DNA of 64,000 bases. Origin: Sphagnum magellanicum. Taxonomy: Eukaryota; Streptophyta; Sphagnopsida; Sphagnales; Sphagnaceae. A program made the translations under genes and the position numbers. The stretch lies in assembly GCA_021904315.1 (NCBI GenBank), contig CM038919.1, positions 2,728,001-2,792,000 of the forward strand. Direction: 5' to 3'. Shown here piece by piece: positions 58,060 through 64,000 of the stretch. The stretch's first letter is position 1; every line of letters begins with the position of its first letter. Below the pieces are notes generated by a model that worked only from the letters and a program-made list of their open reading frames with translations, was not told the origin of the DNA and did not search any database.

Positions 58060-58760
58060 CACTGAGTTCAAGGCCTTTGTATGGAATTGATCAAAATCTT
58101 CATTATGTGATTATATTTTGTTCATTGCATCATGCACTAACCACAACTTTGCAAATGAGATATATTGGCCACACTTTAGGAAAAAGGGGTCTTGGCTAGA
58201 CAATTGTTGAAGTTGCCATGATGTTTTGGGTTCATAGATGAAACATTGGTAGAGATCCAAACACCATGGAAATTATACAAGGCACATTGCACATGATTTA
58301 ATAATTGGAAGACAATTTATACATACCATTAAATCATGGCCTATTCATTTACATAAACATGGGCTATCTTAAGTCCTACCATGACATTAACATCCTTCAC
58401 CACTTGAACATATAATGAAAGTGGCATCAACATTTTATCCACGAATACCTTAAATTTAGGATACATGGGGAAGGAGACATTTATTATGCAAAGGATAATG
58501 AAACAATAACCACTATCACGTGGAGACCATTATGTGATTTGAATTTACAATAAGATGCATGCAAGGTTTAAGGTGTATGTAGAGTGGGGAATTGATAAAC
58601 TTGAGAAAAAATGAAGACACCTCATGAAGAGGTTTGATTCCATAAAACCAAACTTTACATAGTTGTTTTGAGCTAGAATTATTAACCCTAAATGTTTACA
58701 TAAAAAACACATGGGTCTCACATATGAGGTCATTTGATAATACAATCCTAACCCAATTGA
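58060..58760 (+). pseudogene. PIF/Harbinger transposase remnant 2
   Basis: The order of motifs follows the DDE_Tnp_4 domain: GFIDETLVEIQTPWKLY with the first Asp (from 58228), GYLKSYHDINIL with the second Asp (near 58362-58397, in another frame), LGYMGKETFIMQRI (near 58458) and YNKMHARFKVYVEWGIDKL with the Glu (near 58548-58605). Next come RHLMKRFDSIKPN-like residues. All three catalytic positions can still be seen, but stop codons and frame changes inactivate it. It is clearly different from remnant 1 at 47825, so two lineages are present. Confidence 0.68.
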
Positions 58761-60879
58761 ACATGGATGGGTAGGATATTTCTTGCTACATGTTCAACAT
58801 CTCCCTAACCTCAAACCTAAATTCTTCTTTTAATATTATTTATAGTTCTCTACCGATCTTCAAGTCATTTGTTTTTACCTTGCTTTTTCTCCGATGGTTG
58901 ATGTCCATCTTGCCTAGTAGGAAGGCATCATAAACAGCAAAAGTGGAAGAGAAGTGGGTTGCAATGCTTGCCATGAGTTTGGATTACATTGTCCACATTT
59001 CACTTTTGGTCACCTTTTTAAGTGGAACATCAAGCACAAACATAGGCATATCATTAAAATTAAAGGTAGTTGCATTGATCATAGGTCCATTTGAATCAAA
59101 AGAACTAGGAGATGGGGTGGACATTAAATGTCATCAATGAAACTTTGTAAGGAATTTAATACATTTTTTACAATTTGTCCATCTAAAATTTTCAAACATT
59201 CTAATACCACATCACATTGTACAATCACCTTTTCTTTTTCTTTTTTTCATTTGAATTCCCCACCTTCAACTCCATAAAGGTCTCCTGCAAGCGATCTTTC
59301 AATGTTTTATCTTGAAATTATGATATGGGATAGGCATTTTGGAAATTTTATTAAATGACCTTCCAAATTAGAGTTGGAATAAATTGGGTCACATTTTTTA
59401 TCGAAACTATAGGCAACAAAATGTATGTTCTATGAAGTTATTAGTATGTTGAGCCATAAAAACTCCATGATTTGCTGTTGTGCACCTTCTCTTTATGGGT
59501 TTGTTTTCCCTTATGTAAAGCAACAAACTTTGATTATTGAATTTTTACCATAGATTCACATCCCTTTATAAACTCTACCATTCCTTGAAAAAAAAGTGGG
59601 AAACACCTACACCACCCTCGCACTCACACTTGAAATATTGCGCATGGGTATCATGTGGCAAATACCTTAGGTTATTTAGCAGCATAATTAGGATAAGTTA
59701 ACCTAATTCCTAGGCTAGTTAAATGTTCTAGGTATGATGAGTTAATTAGCTTTTTGTTGAATTAGGGAGTTTGATCCCTTGTTTTTTGGATATTTGAACC
59801 TTTATGGCCATTTTGGGGTTTATAATGCCAATTTTGGATAGTGGGTTTTCTTGTGTAATTTTGGATGTACATAAAATAAGTTACAATCTCTAACATGTGG
59901 TGTACCATGACAATAATACCTATTAAGGTTGGGCAATCTCACTTTGAAGCTATTTAACCTTAATCTATTTTGTAAAATTTTCAAGTTTGGTTATTTACTC
60001 CATTTTTTGTGCCTTTTGAAATTTGAAGTAAATAAGAAAAGGAGGTTCAAATTGGAATCATTATAAAAAAAATGAAAAGAAGTTGGAAGGTGGCATGGTA
60101 GTGAAGAGATGGAGATAAAACAAACATATAGAAAAGAAAGTGGGGGAAGAAAAGAGGAAATATGAAGAGGCAAAATGGGCTCTATAAACATTTGGTGTTT
60201 TTAAGGATTTTTGGGAGGTTATAAGCAAAAGGATTAAGCAAAATAATTTGAAAGCAACATAAATAATAGTCAAACATGGGAGATGGGGTTGTTGAATGAA
60301 TGATTTGAAGTTTTAGGAAAGGACTTTGAAAAGCTTGAAGCTTGAACCTATTTTTGATATTTAAAGTTTTGGAATGAAATAAAACAATGGGAGGGAGGTT
60401 GTGGGAATGATGTGCAAAGTAGAAATTACATGGTTGTATGGTTGTTATAAGTTGAATGAACTTAAAGAAATGTTGCTTATAGTTTTAATTACACCTTGGT
60501 AGCAATTTGATAAAAAAAAATCTAGGAAAGAATTTCAAATGAAAAAGATAATTAAACTAATTCTAGGTTGTTTATCATATCAATCCACAAAACCAAACCC
60601 TTTGATGATTTTCAAGTGGACTCTAAATGTTAAGTAGATATATTCATAAGGAATTGTATGAAGGGTTTTATTTTGCTTCATGTTGAAATAACCATGAAAG
60701 GATCTTTGCACCATCTCACAAATGCATTTCTATCATTAAAGAAAATAATTGAAAAATAATCAATGGAAACAATCACTGGAAAATTTAACCAATAGAAGTA
60801 GACACCAAAACATTGTGACTATTGGAAAATAATCACTATAAACATTGTCATTAGAAAAGCATGATAAAAGTAGACACTA
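58761..60879. other. gene-free AT-rich DNA
   Basis: No gene is recognised. A purine-rich stretch lies near 60020-60180. The short frames have no motifs. Confidence 0.45.
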
Positions 60880-61330
60880 AACAAACCATGAAAAAAAGGG
60901 CCATAACCATGAACTTGATCTATAAGCATGGACATATCCAAATGAAGAGCTAAAAACCAAAAGGATTATAATTAAGACCATCAAAATCAAAAGGAAGAGG
61001 ATTAATATCAATGAGAAAAGTTGTAGACCATGGCAATTGGAATTAAAATCATTAAGACCGAAATGAAAAGTTGCAAACCACATGGACCATATCAAAACCA
61101 TTATGAAAAGTTGCAAACCATGAAGATGGGACTTAAGGTTTTAAGAGCATGGGTTAGAAGATTAAGACCATCACAAAGAGTTGCAAACCAAGAGGAAGAT
61201 CATTAGGAAAATTAAACCAACCATGAATATGTGGATTAAAATTGTGGAAAAGTTGCAATGAAGGACATACAAAGACGAAGAGGATGAGGGGCATGAGGAT
61301 GAGTTGCAAACCATTAATAAGAATGTAAAT
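60880..61330. repeat. degenerate minisatellite, about 60 bp
   Basis: The phrase GAAAAGTTGCAAACCATGA and variants (AGAGTTGCAAACCAAGAGG, GATGAGTTGCAAACCATTAA) and ATTAAGACCATCA recur through this stretch at uneven spacing near 60 bases. Frames on the - strand are products of the repeat. Confidence 0.6.
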
Positions 61331-64000
61331 CCCCATTCATAATGCCCAATGGAATCCAAAATTTTAAATGCTTTCACTCCAAATCAAAATTAAAAATCAT
61401 TGTTGGGGTAGATCAAATGTCATGTACATAGTTTGGTTTCATTCACCCACTATGTTTTAATCCAAATGTGGTGGGTGAATGCATGGTCAAGTAGATCACT
61501 TTTGTGACATTGTTTTTGTTTTTGCAATACCCATTTTGTTTCAATGTCTTTTAACAAAACATATAACTTTAAATCTATCAATTAAAACATTGTTTTATAT
61601 TAACAACTTGAATATGAAACCATATGTGTAGTTATTTTTTGACAAAATTACACTCACTTTAAGCAATGGACTTTTCAAAATTCAACATGGATTGATTAGT
61701 TGGTTGGAACATAAAAACTGAAATTTTCATATTGATTTTCATTCAAATAACATATAATGTCTCAATATTTGGTGTAACCTGAAGTAATAAATGTTTATGT
61801 GGAATTATTCCTCAAAATTTGGAGTTCAAATATAACTAGGGACTTTTGAATGGCTTGGATTGAATCATATTTCCAAAAGTCCCCAAAATTGTATTTCCTC
61901 CATTTTCAAAAAAAAATTCACAATAGCATATTCTTAGAATATTTACTTGGGGCTCCTATTAATATGAAATTTATTTATTTATAATATATGAAATTTATTA
62001 CCATTCAACCGATGGTATCACATTACATTGCCAATTTAACATTATAGAATAAACTTCATTTTGATTTTTTTAAATTTTTTTTATAATCCAAGTGAACTAT
62101 TCATTCATGCATCCACATCCTTTGTTTCATTTAATTATAACATTCCAACTAGATGAAAATATAATTCAAAACATTTGACTTCAAATTGTAAATAATTTTT
62201 AAAAACACATCAACAAAAACCTTGTGTTGAAATAGTTTGATGATAAAAATGGTTGGCATACTTGATGATCATAAGTGCATTCCATGCCATAGATTATTGT
62301 AGATTACCAACAACTTTGTACCAAGTTTTGTTTACACAACAAAGATGCCACAACATTAAAGTGTTCAAGGGAAGGTGAAACAAAATTTACTCAATGATAA
62401 TCTCATCCATGAAGCCAAGGAGTAAGCAACCACAATCTTCAAGCTTGTTCATGGATATGGAAATCATTTGTGGCAAGATAATAAACAACCTCTAGCACTT
62501 TTGGAGGTTTAGGATCAACTGGTTTCAAGGATTGTTTTAGCAATGTAATAGTTAAAGTTGGGAAAAGCTCACAAAACTTTTTGCAAAACATGGAAAATGA
62601 CCACAAAGAAAGGAGAAGTGCTTCCCAAAGCCTTAAGCCATCACCACGATAGTTGTAAAACACATCATGCTCTTCCCAAACATGGGAAATTAACACCGTT
62701 CTCTTTCCCTAAACCACACTTGGAAACAAAACTCTCAAACATTGTTCCTTAATTATAACATGTTGCATTGGCATCAATGTTTCCAAGCCTAAGTTTTTTG
62801 GCTTTGGGCTTTCTAAGAGTTTTTGTGGCTTATTCCAAGTGTGTGTGGCTACTTGACAAGTTCATTTTCACATGCTCCTTTTGCTTCACTTTGGATGGCC
62901 TTGTCCCTTACACACAACAGTTTGTTCCTCTAAAACTCTTATATGCACCTCCTTTCTCCTAGATCAAACTCAACTTCCTTAATGACCTAACTCTCTTCAC
63001 AACCTAGTTTTCTTCATAAGTTTTGTTTTATGCATGTGTGCATTACACAAAAAGTTTGCCAAAACTTTTAAGAACTTCTTACATTAGAGCTTAGTGCAAA
63101 GAGCAAGAACTCTTAATAAGGCTCATGAGTTAGTTTCATGACGAATGGAAAAAATTGACATGAAAATAATTTGTCGTCTTGTTTGGGTGGAAAATCTTGT
63201 TTTGTGCCTCATTAGATCTTTTTATAAAAAAAATTCCATATTTTCACAATGTTGGCACGTGTTTTAGGAAACATAGGGTTCTAGCCCCATGTTCGAATAT
63301 TCACTTTGCGGAAAAGTCTATTGATTGTAATAAGACTTGATGAAGTACTATTACACCAACCTAAATATTGCTAGTATGATATCACATTGATATACATAAT
63401 TCATATTAAAATTGAAAAAAGATAAATAAATCTTTGAATTTTTCACATTTTTAATTATTATGTGTGAAGTCCAAAAAAAACATCCAACAAGTATGTGTTC
63501 AAGCAATTAGTGTAAAGTACATTGAAATAAGTTGTCACCAAAAATGAAAGAAGGAGAAAGACTTCCAATCACCCCTCATTCTTATTCAAATCTACCATCA
63601 CCATTGAGGACAAAACTTGAAACTTTGCACATCATTTTTCCTTTTGGAAAAAGAAAGAAAGAAAAATAATCAAAAAGGAAAATTTCCTTAAATTTCTTTC
63701 CGTTCAAAACTAAACATCAAAATTGTTTAACGTTGCAAAAATTGTTCAATTTGATAAAGGAATGGGGAAGACATGGGATGTTTGGTCTAAAAGGGTCAAT
63801 GATGGGTGAATCAAAACATATTAAGATTTTGAACTTAATTTTTTTGGTTGTTGTATCTTCACAGATTTGGAATGTAAAGAAGTTTTGTAAAACCTTAGTT
63901 GATGCACACATTAGGTTTTAAATCGTTCAAACCATACTAAAAATGAAGAAGATATGGGACTAGAACTAAAGAGGGGTCTAGAGCTATTTTTTCCAAAAAA
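61331..64000. other. gene-free AT-rich DNA
   Basis: About 2.7 kb to the window end holds no gene, RNA or repeat that I can support. The frames at 62439-62962 occur on both strands and lack recognisable motifs. Confidence 0.45.

Noticed and set aside
62439-62962. short frames on both strands near the window end
   Set aside because: They show no domain, no coding-like composition and opposing overlaps.
63270-63300. GGTTCTAGCCCCATGTTCGAAT resembling part of a tRNA
   Set aside because: No cloverleaf could be drawn from the flanking bases.

Overview
The window looks like nuclear DNA of a land plant. It holds a plant-type prolyl oligopeptidase gene split by short GT-AG introns, an intronless GRAS-family (SCL3-type) gene, TTTAGGG-type telomere-like repeats, and a Ty3/gypsy LTR retrotransposon primed by initiator tRNA-Met. 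Gene density is very low, with two intact genes in 64 kb. The rest is AT-rich DNA with microsatellites, minisatellites, small inverted-repeat elements and decayed transposons. I cannot name the species or decide from this window between bryophyte, fern, lycophyte and seed plant.

Layout. 1-8180: gene-free DNA with a distant inverted-repeat pair (939-1522), a CCGGTTC-rich patch and a GC-rich hairpin (2390-2790), a possible small MITE (3927-4213), a well-supported foldback MITE (5763-6113), three interstitial telomere-like clusters (6478-6839), a perfect 36-bp palindrome (7442-7477) and a duplicated GGTA-bearing module (7706-8185). 8190-14993: the prolyl oligopeptidase gene on the + strand, with a TATA box at 8190, a long leader, and 11 coding exons from 10285 to 14993 giving 755 residues with a complete Ser-Asp-His triad. 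16364-24893: a Ty3/gypsy element with both LTRs, broken by many stop codons and at least one frameshift. 25041-28748: one copy of a MITE family, a 199-bp duplication and a broken gene-like frame of unknown function (28335-28748). 28749-33715: nothing recognised except one repeat copy. 33716-35431: an SCL3-type GRAS gene on the - strand, 571 residues, with a long GC-richer upstream region to about 38000. 38465-41060: tandem repeats, an A/C-only minisatellite and two further copies of the MITE family. 43580-46060 (-): a nearly full-length but dead hAT transposase. 47825-48535 and 58060-58760 (+): remnants of two different PIF/Harbinger transposases. 51045-64000: several minisatellites, a fourth MITE copy, hairpins and otherwise unremarkable AT-rich DNA.

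The two intact genes share no visible pathway. One is a cytosolic serine peptidase of small proline-containing peptides. The other is a nuclear regulator whose angiosperm relatives act in gibberellin signalling and root tissue patterning. I see no operon-like or defence-like cluster and no clear evidence of a new biological system. The points most worth a second look are the four-copy MITE family, the extra coding-like region before gag in the retrotransposon, stop codons nearly all explained by C-to-T change, the in-frame duplication at the start of the peptidase, the 145-residue insert in the GRAS protein, and the unidentified broken frame at 28335-28748.
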